The translations under genes were made by a program, and so were the position numbers. From positions 1,991,851 through 2,055,850 of the forward strand of contig NZ_LT962671.1 of the NCBI RefSeq assembly GCF_900199545.1: DNA of 64,000 nucleotides. The letters are read 5' to 3'. Position 1 is the stretch's first letter, and each line of letters begins with the position of its first letter. Shown in pieces: positions 26,180-35,065 of the stretch. Source of the stretch: Raoultibacter massiliensis (GTDB lineage: Bacteria > Actinomycetota > Coriobacteriia > Coriobacteriales > Eggerthellaceae). The notes under the pieces were generated by a model, which was given only the letters and a program-made list of their open reading frames with translations, searched no databases and was not told where the DNA came from.

Positions 26180-27799
26180 TTACGCAATGGGCTCGTCGAA
26201 GGTTCCCATCATCTGCTTGACGGCAAGAATGGCGCCCGTCGCCGCACGGGAGAGCGAGAACCCGCCGAACCCGACCACCGGGTAGTCGTATCCGAAGAAC
26301 GAACCCTGCACGTTGCCGGCGGCGTACAGGCCCTCGATGGGCTCGCCTGCCTCGTTGAGAACTTGGCAGTGCTCCTCGCATGCAAGGCCGCCGCACACGG
26401 CAAGCTTCGCGGGCATGCGCTCGATGGCGTAGAACGGTGCGTCCTTGATGCCGTTGAACACGAAGAACTTGCTATCCATGCCGAAATCTTCGTCGTAGCC
26501 CTTGTCGACAAGCTCGTTGTAGCGATCAATGGTTGCTTTGAGCTTGGTTGCGTCGAGCCCCGCCTGCTTGGCAAGATCGTCGATCGTATCGGCCTTGAGA
26601 ATCTGACCCGCTTCGACGCCCGCTTCGAGCGCCTTCGCATCGCCGGGGCGCCCGCCGTTGGTGTACTCGGTCGCATGCTCGAGCAGATGCGAATCGATGA
26701 TCTGGAACGCGCGGTGCTCGGGCTGCATGGCGACCGCCGTGGCGAGGTGCTGGTAGCCGACGTTCTCGTTGGTGAACCGCTCGGCGTTGATGTTCACGTG
26801 CAACCACGGCACGGCCGAGAACGGCGCCGCTCCCTGCGGCAGCGGGCTCGGGTCGAAGTGCATCATGAGGCCGACCGAGGGAAGATCCATCTTCGCGCCT
26901 GCCCACATCCCCATCTTATGGCCGTCGCCCGTATTGCAGGGAACCGCGTGCAGTGTGGGTATATCGAGCATGATGGGACAATACGCCTCAAGCATCTCAT
27001 CGTCATCGGATATGTCTCCCGTGCAGAGCACCACGCCTTTCGCGGCGTTCACCTGCACGTATCCGCCGCCCTTCTGCTCGCCGATTGCGCCCGTGACCGC
27101 GCCCGCATCGTCGACGACCAGCTGAACCGCCGGCGTGTTGTAGAGGAACCGCACGCCGTTTTCCTCGGCCTTTTCGCCCATGGCCTTGTACAGATCGGCA
27201 AACGCCTTGTAGCGCGTGGAGTTGTCGTTGTCGTAGAGCCAGCGGTACGCCACATAGCCGTCGACGATGGCGGGAGATGGCTTAGGCTCGGGAATGTTTT
27301 CGATGATGAGCTTGGAGCACTCGCCCGTGCGCTCGAGAACGTTGCGCACGAGGGTGAGGTTCGCCTTGCCGTTGGCAAGATCGGCGAACGCCTGCATGGT
27401 CGCGGGTATGTTCCATTCGATGCCCTGCTCGGTACCCCATTCGTTGTTCCACGTGCCGAAGCCCTGCCCGTTGGTCTGAACGACCGCCTCCTTCTGCATG
27501 ACGACGGCATCGATCCCCTCGAGGCCCGCATACATCGCCGCCGGAACGCCCGCAGCGCCGGCGCCGATGATAAGCACATCGCACTCGATGGTCTCGGCGA
27601 TATCGGTGATGGGATCGGGCTTCACAGACCAACTCCAGCGACCCTGCTCGGCGCCCCCGGCACCCGCGCCCGCCGTATCGGCTTTCGCCGATTGATCGGC
27701 CCCGCCGCTTGCGCAACCAACCAGTCCCGCGCCCGCCACAACCGTGCCCGTCGCGAGTGCTCCCTTGAGGAAGTTCCTTCTTGAAATCGGTTCCTTCAT
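26180..27799 (-). CDS. Tat-exported FAD-dependent reductase
   Basis: 539 residues from the ATG at 27797-27799, which follows AAAGGAGGG; a 47-residue upstream extension is rejected. Signal ISRRNFLKGALATGTVVAGA ends at lipobox LVGC. The FAD-binding motif is DVLIIGAGAAGVPAAMYAGL. The distal FAD region reads GLYAAGNVQGSFFGYDYPVV then GFGGFSLSRAATGAILAVKQ. It lacks the fumarate-reductase active-site motifs; closest in layout to the flavoproteins at 23.9 and 35.2 kb. Divergent from the LuxR regulator gene at 28081, which is its likely controller. Confidence 0.88.
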   Translation of the reverse strand: MKEPISRRNFLKGALATGTVVAGAGLVGCASGGADQSAKADTAGAGAGGAEQGRWSWSVKPDPITDIAETIECDVLIIGAGAAGVPAAMYAGLEGIDAVVMQKEAVVQTNGQGFGTWNNEWGTEQGIEWNIPATMQAFADLANGKANLTLVRNVLERTGECSKLIIENIPEPKPSPAIVDGYVAYRWLYDNDNSTRYKAFADLYKAMGEKAEENGVRFLYNTPAVQLVVDDAGAVTGAIGEQKGGGYVQVNAAKGVVLCTGDISDDDEMLEAYCPIMLDIPTLHAVPCNTGDGHKMGMWAGAKMDLPSVGLMMHFDPSPLPQGAAPFSAVPWLHVNINAERFTNENVGYQHLATAVAMQPEHRAFQIIDSHLLEHATEYTNGGRPGDAKALEAGVEAGQILKADTIDDLAKQAGLDATKLKATIDRYNELVDKGYDEDFGMDSKFFVFNGIKDAPFYAIERMPAKLAVCGGLACEEHCQVLNEAGEPIEGLYAAGNVQGSFFGYDYPVVGFGGFSLSRAATGAILAVKQMMGTFDEPIA

Positions 27800-28005
27800 G
27801 ATTCCCTCCTTTGTATCGATGTGTTGGACGGCCCCTGGATCCCGTGTTCGAGCCGTTGGTTTTCCGGCTCGTATCGCTTGAGCGTCCGAACCGTTGACCC
27901 CATCGTAGGACCGAGGGGAAACCCGCGCATCGTCCGACACCGTCTCACCCGAGGGGATTTCAAAATCAGCTTCTCCCCCCTGCGGGCAAATGTGGGGGGA
28001 TTTCT

Positions 28006-28044
28006 CCTTATCTGCCCTATGGAGTACCTTATCTGTTCTATAAT
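28006..28044 (+). promoter_or_regulatory. Promoter and direct-repeat operator of the 28.1 kb LuxR gene
   Basis: A perfect -10 box TATAAT lies at 28039-28044. Two direct repeats CCTTATCTGCCCTAT (28006-28020) and CCTTATCTGTTCTAT (28027-28041) are offset by 21 bases, two helical turns, and the second overlaps the -10 box. This spacing fits a dimeric regulator bound on one face of the DNA, either repressing its own gene or acting on the divergent flavoprotein gene. Confidence 0.5.
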
Positions 28045-28080
28045 CTCTTGAGTTGATTTACGCGATACAGGGAGGTTCGC

Positions 28081-29535
28081 GTGATCCGGGAGGCTGGCAG
28101 AAAGAAACTGCTCGATGCGCTGTGGGACAAGATTCCCCCGACCCCGTTCTGTTTTTTGGGCATGGGGATATTCCGCGTTTGGACGGGAACCGTCAACGAC
28201 AGCGCTGCGTTTCCCCTCGTCGACTTCAGCACGTACGGCTACTTCGACATCGTCACAGCCGTGTTCCTGCTCTGCCTTGCAGGACTTTCCCGCTGGATCG
28301 TCCCCCTCTGCAAGAAGCCGTTCATCTTCCCGCTGACCGGGCTGCTTATGATAGCGTGCGCATGTATGAGATTCTACACGGCGCTCCACCCCGAGCTCGC
28401 AGCCACGCTCACGACCCCCGCCCTGTTTCTCGGCGCGCTCGGCGTCGGACTCATCTTGATGCTCTGGTCCGAATTCTACGGGTGCATCAACCCGCTGCGC
28501 GTTGCCCTGTACTACTCGGCGGGAATCATCGTAAGCGTCTTTATCCTATGGGTGTTCAAGGGATTCGCCTTCTACTGGCTGTGGGCGGGCACCTGCATCA
28601 TCCCCGCCCTTTCCCTCGTATGCCTTTGGCGATCGTACAAAACGCTTCCCGAAGACGAATACCCGCACGCAAGCTGGGGGAAGTTTTCGCTTCCCTGGAA
28701 ACCGATCCTCGTCGTTTGCCTGTACTCGTTCGCATTCGGCTTGCACGAAAGCGTGTTCCACGGCTATCTGAGCTACAGCTCGGGCGAGGGGGATCTCTTC
28801 GCGGCGCTGTTCGTGTATCTGGGGATCATGCTACGGCGCGAGACGTTCGACTTCTCCCTCATCTGGAAACTTGCGATGCCGCTCATGCTGCTCTCACTCG
28901 TGCCGTTCGGGCTGCTCCTTCCAGGCGGGTCATGGCTTACCGATGTCTGCGCAGTTGCAAGCTACACCCTCTACACCATTCTCATCGTGGTGATACTGAG
29001 CAACCTTTCGTACCGCTACGGCGTTTGCGCGCTGTGGATATTCGGCATAGAGAGGGCCGTCAGGCTGATCGCCGTGCAAGCTGGGATAAGCGCGAGCCGG
29101 TTCATCTGGGTGGCCGACATGCCCCAAAGCGCGGCGTTCGTGCCCACAACCGTCATCATCGCCGTCATCATCGTCATCGTGACCCGGTTCTTCTTTTCCG
29201 AAAAACAGCTCTCGTCACCCTGGGGCGTCCTGCTCAAGCAACCGCTCGACAAGAATCGCGATGCGTACCTCGAAAAAAACCGTATCGGCATGAAATGCCG
29301 AGAACTCGCGAAACAGTACGATCTGACGATGCGCGAAGAAGAGATCCTTCTGCTTCTGTGCATGGGAAAGAAGCCGGCCGCCATCGAAGAGGAACTCTAC
29401 GTTGCCAAAAGCACGGTGAAGACCCATATCAAGCACATCTACCAGAAGATGGGCCTTCACTCGCGCGACGAGCTCTTCGAGCTCGTGGGGATCAACCCTA
29501 ATTGCTCCGGAACCACCCCAGGTATTCAGCCCTGA
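28081..29535 (+). CDS. LuxR-type transcriptional regulator with N-terminal polytopic membrane domain
   Basis: 484 residues from a GTG start with GGGAGG eight bases upstream. About twelve hydrophobic segments occupy residues 20-380. The C-terminal LuxR domain is LTMREEEILLLLCMGKKPAA with VAKSTVKTHIKHIYQKMGLH. It is divergent from the Tat flavoprotein gene at 27799, and its 3' end overlaps the convergent aldolase gene by 38 bases. Confidence 0.9.
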   Translation: MIREAGRKKLLDALWDKIPPTPFCFLGMGIFRVWTGTVNDSAAFPLVDFSTYGYFDIVTAVFLLCLAGLSRWIVPLCKKPFIFPLTGLLMIACACMRFYTALHPELAATLTTPALFLGALGVGLILMLWSEFYGCINPLRVALYYSAGIIVSVFILWVFKGFAFYWLWAGTCIIPALSLVCLWRSYKTLPEDEYPHASWGKFSLPWKPILVVCLYSFAFGLHESVFHGYLSYSSGEGDLFAALFVYLGIMLRRETFDFSLIWKLAMPLMLLSLVPFGLLLPGGSWLTDVCAVASYTLYTILIVVILSNLSYRYGVCALWIFGIERAVRLIAVQAGISASRFIWVADMPQSAAFVPTTVIIAVIIVIVTRFFFSEKQLSSPWGVLLKQPLDKNRDAYLEKNRIGMKCRELAKQYDLTMREEEILLLLCMGKKPAAIEEELYVAKSTVKTHIKHIYQKMGLHSRDELFELVGINPNCSGTTPGIQP

Positions 29536-30472
29536 TCGGCAGGCCGAGTTGCTCGGCCATCGCGCGCAGATCGTCGTCGGATACCGCGAAATCGATCTGA
29601 TCGCCTCCGTTTGCAGCGCGGGCGGAAAGATAGATGCCCGCGGCTTTTTCAAGGATATGCATAAGGCCGAACGCCGCGTCGAAATCAGGGCCCGTCGTGA
29701 AGGTGCCGTGCTGAGACCAGACGACTGCCGGATGCGTTTCCATCGCAGCGCTCGTGGCAACGGCGATCTCCTGGCTGCCCGGCACCATCCACGGCACCGC
29801 GCCGATGCCGTTCGGAACCATGATGGCGCACTCGGTCATGCTCTTCCAAAGCGTCACCGACAAGCCGCGGCTATCGAGCTGATCGAGCAGCGTCAGCGCA
29901 ATGAGGTTCGGGGTGTGCGCATGGTATACGACGCGGTTCTCTCCCGCCGTCACCGCTTTGCGCACGGCATGGATCATGAAGTGGCTGGAGAATTCGCTGG
30001 TCGGTCGGCCGCCGGGGATGCCCCACACGAGACGCCACGCATCGCCCATCTGATTGATCTCGATGATGCCGATGTTCTCGGACGGATCGAGCGGTATGCT
30101 GCGAAAATGGCGTCCCGCTCCGGTTACCAGGAAGAATTCGCCGCGCAGGCTATCAGCCTGGATTCCCATGGCGACCCATTCGCCCGGCGTCTCGTTGAAA
30201 AACGAGCGGCAAGCCGAAACGTCCTCGGGCCGCATGCGATAGCTAAGGTTGCCGCCGTTGCTCTCGTGCCAGCCCTGAAGCCAGCCGTCATGACAAAGGC
30301 GCACGAAAGCCTTGACGAACGAGCGCTGCTCGATGGAGGTCTCGGATACAACGGTGCGGGCTTTGGATATTCCCTTGTCGAAAAGGCGTGCGGCATCGTC
30401 GAAAAAGCTTTGGGCTCCCGACGGCTGGGAACTCTGGGGGTTTTGGGGGTTCTGGGAGGTTTGGTTTTCCAT
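29498..30472 (-). CDS. Class II aldolase, rhamnulose-1-phosphate aldolase-like
   Basis: 324 residues from the ATG at 30470-30472 with GAGGAG upstream; an 18-residue upstream extension is not supported. After a glutamine/proline/serine-rich start (QNPQNPQSSQPSG) comes the class II aldolase/adducin fold. ESNGGNLSYRM (phosphate-binding GGN), VTGAGRHF, VYHAHTPNLIALTLL (zinc histidines) and VWSQHGTFTTGPDF (third histidine) match RhaD. RhaD splits rhamnulose 1-phosphate to DHAP and lactaldehyde. No other rhamnose gene is nearby, so the true substrate is uncertain. Confidence 0.85.
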   Translation of the reverse strand: MENQTSQNPQNPQSSQPSGAQSFFDDAARLFDKGISKARTVVSETSIEQRSFVKAFVRLCHDGWLQGWHESNGGNLSYRMRPEDVSACRSFFNETPGEWVAMGIQADSLRGEFFLVTGAGRHFRSIPLDPSENIGIIEINQMGDAWRLVWGIPGGRPTSEFSSHFMIHAVRKAVTAGENRVVYHAHTPNLIALTLLDQLDSRGLSVTLWKSMTECAIMVPNGIGAVPWMVPGSQEIAVATSAAMETHPAVVWSQHGTFTTGPDFDAAFGLMHILEKAAGIYLSARAANGGDQIDFAVSDDDLRAMAEQLGLPIRAEYLGWFRSN

Positions 30473-30556
30473 GCGGTCTCCTCGGTCTCGAGTGCCGAAC
30501 CCGCTGGCTTCCGCGGGTCGTTTCACCCATGGTACCGCACAAACCGCACCGAAAGC

Positions 30557-31333
30557 CTACTCCTCGGTGCACCTCGACAAAAACGCCTTGGTACGCTCGT
30601 GCTTCGGATCGTTCACCAGGCTTCTCGCATCGCCCTCTTCCACGATCACGCCGCCTTCCATGAAAATGATGCGGTCGGCCACGTCGCGCGCGAAGTTCAT
30701 CTCGTGCGTGACGATCACCATCGTCATATGCTCGGCCGCCAAGTCGCGGATAACCTTCAGCACTTCCTGCGTGAGCTCAGGATCGAGCGCGCTTGTGGGC
30801 TCGTCGAAAAACAGCACGTCGGGATTGAGCGCAAGCGCCCGGGCAATGGCAACGCGCTGCTGCTGGCCCCCCGAAAGCTCGCAGGGCACCATGTCCTCCT
30901 TGCCTGTAAGGCCCATTTTGGAAAGCAGCGTGCGCGCATGCGCCTCAACTTCTTCCTTCGGGCGCTTCTGCACGTGGATGGGCGCATCGGTTATGTTCTT
31001 CATGACGGTGTAGTGCGGGAACAGGTTGAAATTCTGAAACACGAGACCGAAACGGGTCTTCGCCTCTTTCTGGACGGCTTTGCCCGCGTACGCGGTCCGA
31101 CCCGCCGCATCGTTTTCCGCAACGGTCAGATCTCCGTAGGACAACGTCCCCCCGTCAAGGGTTTCAAGAAGCGTCATACAGCGCAAAAGCGTTGACTTCC
31201 CGCCGCCCGAAGGCCCGATGACCGCGACGACTTCGCCTTTGCGCACGGCAAGCGATATATCTTTGAGCACGGCCGTTTCGCCGAAGCTCTTGCGGGCGCC
31301 CTCGATCGATACGACGGTTGCATCCTGCATCAT
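30557..31333 (-). CDS. Polar amino-acid ABC transporter ATP-binding protein (GlnQ/HisP type)
   Basis: 258 residues. Walker [14 protein letters not shown] near residue 39, Q-loop [16 protein letters not shown], signature [15 protein letters not shown], Walker [15 protein letters not shown] and switch [14 protein letters not shown]. The NLFPH segment after the Q-loop is typical of polar amino-acid importers. It is the third gene of the importer set, 27 bases after the permease gene. There is a second in-frame ATG at codon 2. Confidence 0.93.
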   Translation of the reverse strand: MMQDATVVSIEGARKSFGETAVLKDISLAVRKGEVVAVIGPSGGGKSTLLRCMTLLETLDGGTLSYGDLTVAENDAAGRTAYAGKAVQKEAKTRFGLVFQNFNLFPHYTVMKNITDAPIHVQKRPKEEVEAHARTLLSKMGLTGKEDMVPCELSGGQQQRVAIARALALNPDVLFFDEPTSALDPELTQEVLKVIRDLAAEHMTMVIVTHEMNFARDVADRIIFMEGGVIVEEGDARSLVNDPKHERTKAFLSRCTEE

Positions 31334-31360
31334 AGCGGTTCTCCTCGCGTTCCTCGAAAC

Positions 31361-32014
31361 CTAATCGTGATAGTAGTTGAGCTTCTTCTCGATGCGGGTA
31401 AGGATCATCTCCACAATGAAGTTGAGTACCCAATAGATCACGCCGGCGATCAGATACGGAATCATGCTCACCTGCGATGCCGCAAGCGCCTTCGCCTGCG
31501 AGAACATCTCCATGACGCCGAGCACGAATGCAAGCGACGTATCTTTGACGAGCGTGATGATTTCGTTTCCCATCGCAGGGAGAATGCGCTTGATAACCTG
31601 GGGAAGAACGATCTTCATGAACGTCTGGGTTTTCGAATAGCCGAGCACCGAAGCCGCCTCGTACTGGCCGCGCGGTATCGACTGGATGCCGCTGCGGTAG
31701 ATTTCGGCAAAGTACGCCGCATAGTTGATGATGAAGCCGATCGAGCAGGCGATGTACTTCCAATCCTGCCCCATTTGAAGTCCGAACAGGTAGTACGGGC
31801 CGAACATAAGAGCCATGAGCTGCAGCATAAGCGGCGTACCGCGCATGATGGAGATGTAAATGCGAGTGATCCACGCGATCGGCTTGATCTTGCTCATGCG
31901 CCCGAACGCGATGATCACGCCGAGGGGCAGCGATCCGATGAGCGTCGTGAAGAATATCTGAGCCGTAAACAACAGGCCCGACAGCAGTATCTCCATCATC
32001 GTTCCAAATTCCAC
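31361..32014 (-). CDS. Polar amino-acid ABC transporter permease (HisM/GlnP type)
   Basis: 217 residues, five membrane helices. The N-terminal TM-leader is followed by YISIMRGTPLMLQLMALMFG, the RGTPLL signature of HisM-type permeases, and the coupling EAA-like loop YEAASVLGYSKTQTFMKIVL. A single permease gene suggests a homodimeric channel. It lies between the binding-protein and ATPase genes. Confidence 0.92.
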   Translation of the reverse strand: MEFGTMMEILLSGLLFTAQIFFTTLIGSLPLGVIIAFGRMSKIKPIAWITRIYISIMRGTPLMLQLMALMFGPYYLFGLQMGQDWKYIACSIGFIINYAAYFAEIYRSGIQSIPRGQYEAASVLGYSKTQTFMKIVLPQVIKRILPAMGNEIITLVKDTSLAFVLGVMEMFSQAKALAASQVSMIPYLIAGVIYWVLNFIVEMILTRIEKKLNYYHD

Positions 32015-32039
32015 CGCTCAGCCTTTCTAGACGTAGCTA

Positions 32040-32065
32040 CGGGCGAAGGCTATCGCCTTCGCCCG
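32040..32065. other. Perfect hairpin between binding-protein and permease genes
   Basis: Arms CGGGCGAAGGC and GCCTTCGCCCG around a TATC loop, without a U-tract. Placed between the abundant binding protein and the membrane genes of an ABC importer, such hairpins usually act as partial terminators or 3'-end stabilisers that keep the binding protein in excess. Confidence 0.6.
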
Positions 32066-32185
32066 CTTTCGCACCTATCATCAGCGGTTCCGCATCGAAG
32101 CGATGCTTGCCGCCGCACCCGCATGCCCATCGGTTCGAGCCGCACGCAAAGCGCACCTGCCCGAGCCGACGAAGCCGGGCATTTC

Positions 32186-33037
32186 CTACTTCAGAACCCA
32201 GTTGTCGTAGGATACACCATACTCGGCGTACTTGTCGCACAATTCCTTGATCGTGCCATCCTCGTACATGGCCTTCAAAGTATCGCTGATCGTCTTGGCG
32301 AGTTCGTCGTCGCCCTTCTTGAAACCGACTGCGTAGTGCTCGGTCGACAGGGGGTCAAGCTGCACGTACACATCGGGCTTCGCCGCCATCTGATACGCGG
32401 CGATGGACAGGTCGCAAGCCACCGCATCGACCATGCCCGACTCGAGCTGCATGAACGCGTTGTTGTAGTCGCCGATGGTCTGGAGCTCCTTGAGCGAACC
32501 CTTGAGCGCGACCATGTCGGCGTTCTCCTCGTCGCTCAGCACGTCGAGCGCCGCAGAGTCGACCTGCGTGATGACGGTCTTGCCCGCAAGGTCGTCAAGC
32601 GAGGCGATGCCGCTGTCGGCCTTCACGACGACAACCTGCTCGTTGAGCATATAGGGCTCGGAGAACAGGTAGTCGTCCTCGCGGTTCTCCATGGTGAAGC
32701 CGTTCCAGATGCAGTTGATGCCGCCGCTGTTGAGAAGCGCATCCTTCGCATCCCAGTCGATGGGCTCAAGCTTGAGCTCCCAGCCGTTGCGCTCGCAGAC
32801 TTCCTTCGCCATATCGAGGTCGATGCCGGTAAAGTTGCCGTCGTCGCCAACAAAGCCGTAGGGCGGATAGCCCTGGTCGAAACCGACCGTCAGCGTGAAG
32901 GCATCGGATCCAGCCGCGTCGCCGCCTTCGCTTCCCTGCGATGCGCCGTCGCCGCCTGAAGAGCAGCCCGCCAGCAGAACCATCGACAGGCACAGCACGC
33001 ATGCTGCGCTCAGGATAGCCAAAAGTTTCTTCTTCAT
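32186..33037 (-). CDS. Polar amino-acid ABC transporter substrate-binding lipoprotein
   Basis: 283 residues. The start at 33037 (MKKKLLAILSAACVLCLSMV) has GGAGG nine bases upstream; an ATG three codons earlier touches the ribosome binding site. Lipobox LLAGC with the lipid-modified cysteine at residue 25, then a glycine/serine linker. The mature part has VGFDQGYPPYGFVGDDGNFT and GIDLDMAKEVCERNGWELKL, the SBP_bac_3 fold of family-3 binding proteins (glutamine, cystine, arginine type). First gene of the importer operon, about 185 bases downstream of its probable transcription start. Confidence 0.92.
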   Translation of the reverse strand: MKKKLLAILSAACVLCLSMVLLAGCSSGGDGASQGSEGGDAAGSDAFTLTVGFDQGYPPYGFVGDDGNFTGIDLDMAKEVCERNGWELKLEPIDWDAKDALLNSGGINCIWNGFTMENREDDYLFSEPYMLNEQVVVVKADSGIASLDDLAGKTVITQVDSAALDVLSDEENADMVALKGSLKELQTIGDYNNAFMQLESGMVDAVACDLSIAAYQMAAKPDVYVQLDPLSTEHYAVGFKKGDDELAKTISDTLKAMYEDGTIKELCDKYAEYGVSYDNWVLK

Positions 33038-33189
33038 GTCTTGCATCCTCCGTGTTTTTCTCTCGCATCCATTTGGGACGGCGACCCGCTTTCGGCTTAG
33101 GCCGATTCGTTCGGCCCCGCACAGATGCTGCACCCTTTCCTTTTCTTGCGCTTGCCCGTTCGAATTTTTTGGAAATCGCTCATGCAAGC

Positions 33190-33235
33190 ACTTTAGCACT
33201 CTACTTCTTTACTGTGCTAAAGTAGTTGAAGTATA
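33190..33235 (-). promoter_or_regulatory. Promoter and operator of the amino-acid importer operon
   Basis: A -10 box TATACT on the minus strand lies at 33230-33235. From the expected transcription start onward there is an inverted repeat with perfect 10-bp arms ACTTTAGCAC and GTGCTAAAGT (33190-33199 and 33214-33223). An operator covering +1 to about +34 would block initiation or clearance. The -35 region is not clear. Confidence 0.5.
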
Positions 33236-33266
33236 GCACAGGCAAGCGCAAATGATGAGAAGTCAA

Positions 33267-33390
33267 CGCATCGGTTCCGCGGCGTGCGTCGGTAGTCGGC
33301 GGGCGTGCGGCGCATCGGTTCCGCGGCGTGCGGCGGTAGTCGGCGGGCGTGCGACGCATCGGTTCCGCGGCGTGAGGCGCATCGGCTGCA
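33267..33390. repeat. Tandem 44-bp repeats
   Basis: The unit beginning CGCATCGGTTCCGCGGCGTG starts at 33267, 33311 and 33355 (two full 44-bp copies), with a truncated third of 23 bases. A further start of the motif (CGCATCGGCTGCA) runs up to the 161-bp element. The unit length is not a multiple of three and no gene covers it, so it is a non-coding tandem array. Confidence 0.85.
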
Positions 33391-33396
33391 TCTCGC

Positions 33397-33557
33397 TGCA
33401 CACTTTTCCGCGAAATGTTGCGCTTGTTCGACGGAGTCGTTCTTTCGGTGGAAGCGAGTGTCTGCCCAACTGGGAAAACACCTCTTCCCAATCATTCGCG
33501 CAAGCGGCAAAGCGCTTCCATAGCGTCAAAACGCAACATTTCGCGGAAAAGTGTGCA
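33397..33557. repeat. 161-bp element with perfect 26-bp terminal inverted repeats, copy 2
   Basis: The ends at 33397-33422 (TGCACACTTTTCCGCGAAAT then GTTGCG) and 33532-33557 are perfect reverse complements over 26 bases. Length and ends match the element at 25724-25884, in inverted orientation, including the internal core 77 bases from the matching end. No target-site duplication is evident. Non-coding; it fills the 33.2-33.6 kb gap together with the tandem array. Confidence 0.85.
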
Positions 33558-33643
33558 TTATAAGAGATTACCTATTCCGATCGCACTTCGCGAGCCCAGA
33601 GCCGCGAATGCTGCGGCAGGAGCAAGGTGAACCCAGGCGCGGC

Positions 33644-35059
33644 TTAACGCGCCCCCGCATCAACGAGCTCGGCAAGCTCTTTGCGGCTGTGTATTCCCAG
33701 CTTCACGTATATGTGCTGGATATGCGCCTTGAGCGTTCCGCTTGCAATGAAGAGCTCCCGCTCGATTGCGGCATTGGTTTTCCCCTGGGCAAGCAGTCGC
33801 ACGATCTCATCCTCGCGCGGGCTCAACCGATACTGCTTGGTAACTTCGCTGCACCGCTCCGATATGCGCTCGCTGCGCAGGCTTTCCTCCGAAAGATCGC
33901 CTGTCTCGAGCATGCGAATGCCCCACTTGGATGCGAGCTCTTTTTCGGAAAGCAAGATGAGCGTCCCAGCAAGCACAAGCATCACAACAACAACCATGAT
34001 CACTATATCCTGCGTCTGATCCGACAACGGCGTCGCGGCAAGCAGGCTTGCGCAATCGTTGCCCCAAACGCTGAACAGCGTCACCGCCTTTGTAAAGCCC
34101 GAAAGCGCAATGATAGCAATGCCGAGCCGTTTCGAGAGATCGTAAAGCAGCAAAGCTATCAGCAACGACATGAGCGTATAGCTCATCGAGATGAGATAGC
34201 TCGAAGCGGCTGTGCCCAGCAGGCCTTCTGCCGGAATCAGCAGCAAACCGCATACCATGAGCAGCATCGGAGATCGATAGAGCGCGCTCACGCTGAAACG
34301 ACCCGAGAACAGATAGACCACCACGAAAAACGCCCCCATGATAATAGCCGTCGAAAGAGACGAATGCATGCCTGCGCCCGCCGCCAGCTGATGCTCCCGC
34401 AAACCGTAGACAAAAGAATAGATGGCGAAGAGGGCTACCGGCTTCCAGGGAAACGCGAATTTCGGATATGCGCCCTTTGGGCGATCGGCTTCGGGCGTAC
34501 TTTTATAGGCGAACGACGCGCACCCGAGTGCGATGATCGGCAGTGCGACAACCACGATGCCGAGCCTCGCTTCATCAAGACCTTCGCATAGGTACACGAG
34601 AGGAACGGCTATAAATCGAGAGGCTGCCGTATACAAGGCGATGCGAATCAAGCTGAGCGGAACGAGGGCCTCTGTCACCATAAGCAAAATGAGGCAGAAC
34701 CCCAAAGAACCCGAAACGGCAGCAACGACGGAGAGCGCAGAGGCCTGCAAGGGAAGGCTCGGTGCCGCCAAAACGCACGCTGACGATACCAGCATCGCAG
34801 CAAGCGTAAGGGGTTTGGTCCAGCGCTGTTCCTGCAAAGGCGCTATGCGCCGAGCAAGCAGGCCGACAGATATCCCAACAATTGCATAGCCGTAGTCGAA
34901 AACGGTATGGGGATCGAAAGGCACGGGCGCCGAGTACAAAGGAGCGGCAAACGTCAGCGTCATCCAGACGCGCGCGCAACCGAGCGCGAACAAGTAGGGG
35001 ATCATCTGCTCGAGATGATCGACGCGATGGGAGTCCCCGTGTTTCGAAAGCAAAGCCAT
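33644..35059 (-). CDS. LuxR-type transcriptional regulator with N-terminal polytopic membrane domain
   Basis: 471 residues. About twelve hydrophobic segments, then the LuxR domain LSPREDEIVRLLAQGKTNAA with IASGTLKAHIQHIYVKLGIH at the C-terminus. The ATG at 35057-35059 has no ribosome binding site, but a perfect TATAAT box lies seven bases upstream, so the mRNA may be leaderless; a GTG two codons earlier is the alternative. It is codirectional with and downstream of the flavoprotein gene at 35.2 kb, so the pair could also be partly cotranscribed. Confidence 0.9.
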   Translation of the reverse strand: MALLSKHGDSHRVDHLEQMIPYLFALGCARVWMTLTFAAPLYSAPVPFDPHTVFDYGYAIVGISVGLLARRIAPLQEQRWTKPLTLAAMLVSSACVLAAPSLPLQASALSVVAAVSGSLGFCLILLMVTEALVPLSLIRIALYTAASRFIAVPLVYLCEGLDEARLGIVVVALPIIALGCASFAYKSTPEADRPKGAYPKFAFPWKPVALFAIYSFVYGLREHQLAAGAGMHSSLSTAIIMGAFFVVVYLFSGRFSVSALYRSPMLLMVCGLLLIPAEGLLGTAASSYLISMSYTLMSLLIALLLYDLSKRLGIAIIALSGFTKAVTLFSVWGNDCASLLAATPLSDQTQDIVIMVVVVMLVLAGTLILLSEKELASKWGIRMLETGDLSEESLRSERISERCSEVTKQYRLSPREDEIVRLLAQGKTNAAIERELFIASGTLKAHIQHIYVKLGIHSRKELAELVDAGAR

Positions 35060-35065
35060 GCGCAC

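Noticed and set aside
23739..27784. Very long open frames antisense to the flavoprotein genes, including 768 codons on minus (23739-26045) and 714 codons on plus (25640-27784)
   Set aside because: They mirror the codon structure of the true genes, lack ribosome binding sites and recognisable domains, and run across terminators and a repeat element. They are shadows of high-GC genes.
33267..33398. CRISPR-like reading of the 44-bp repeats
   Set aside because: Units follow each other without unique spacers and only two and a half copies are present; no cas gene is seen. A tandem repeat is the simpler description.
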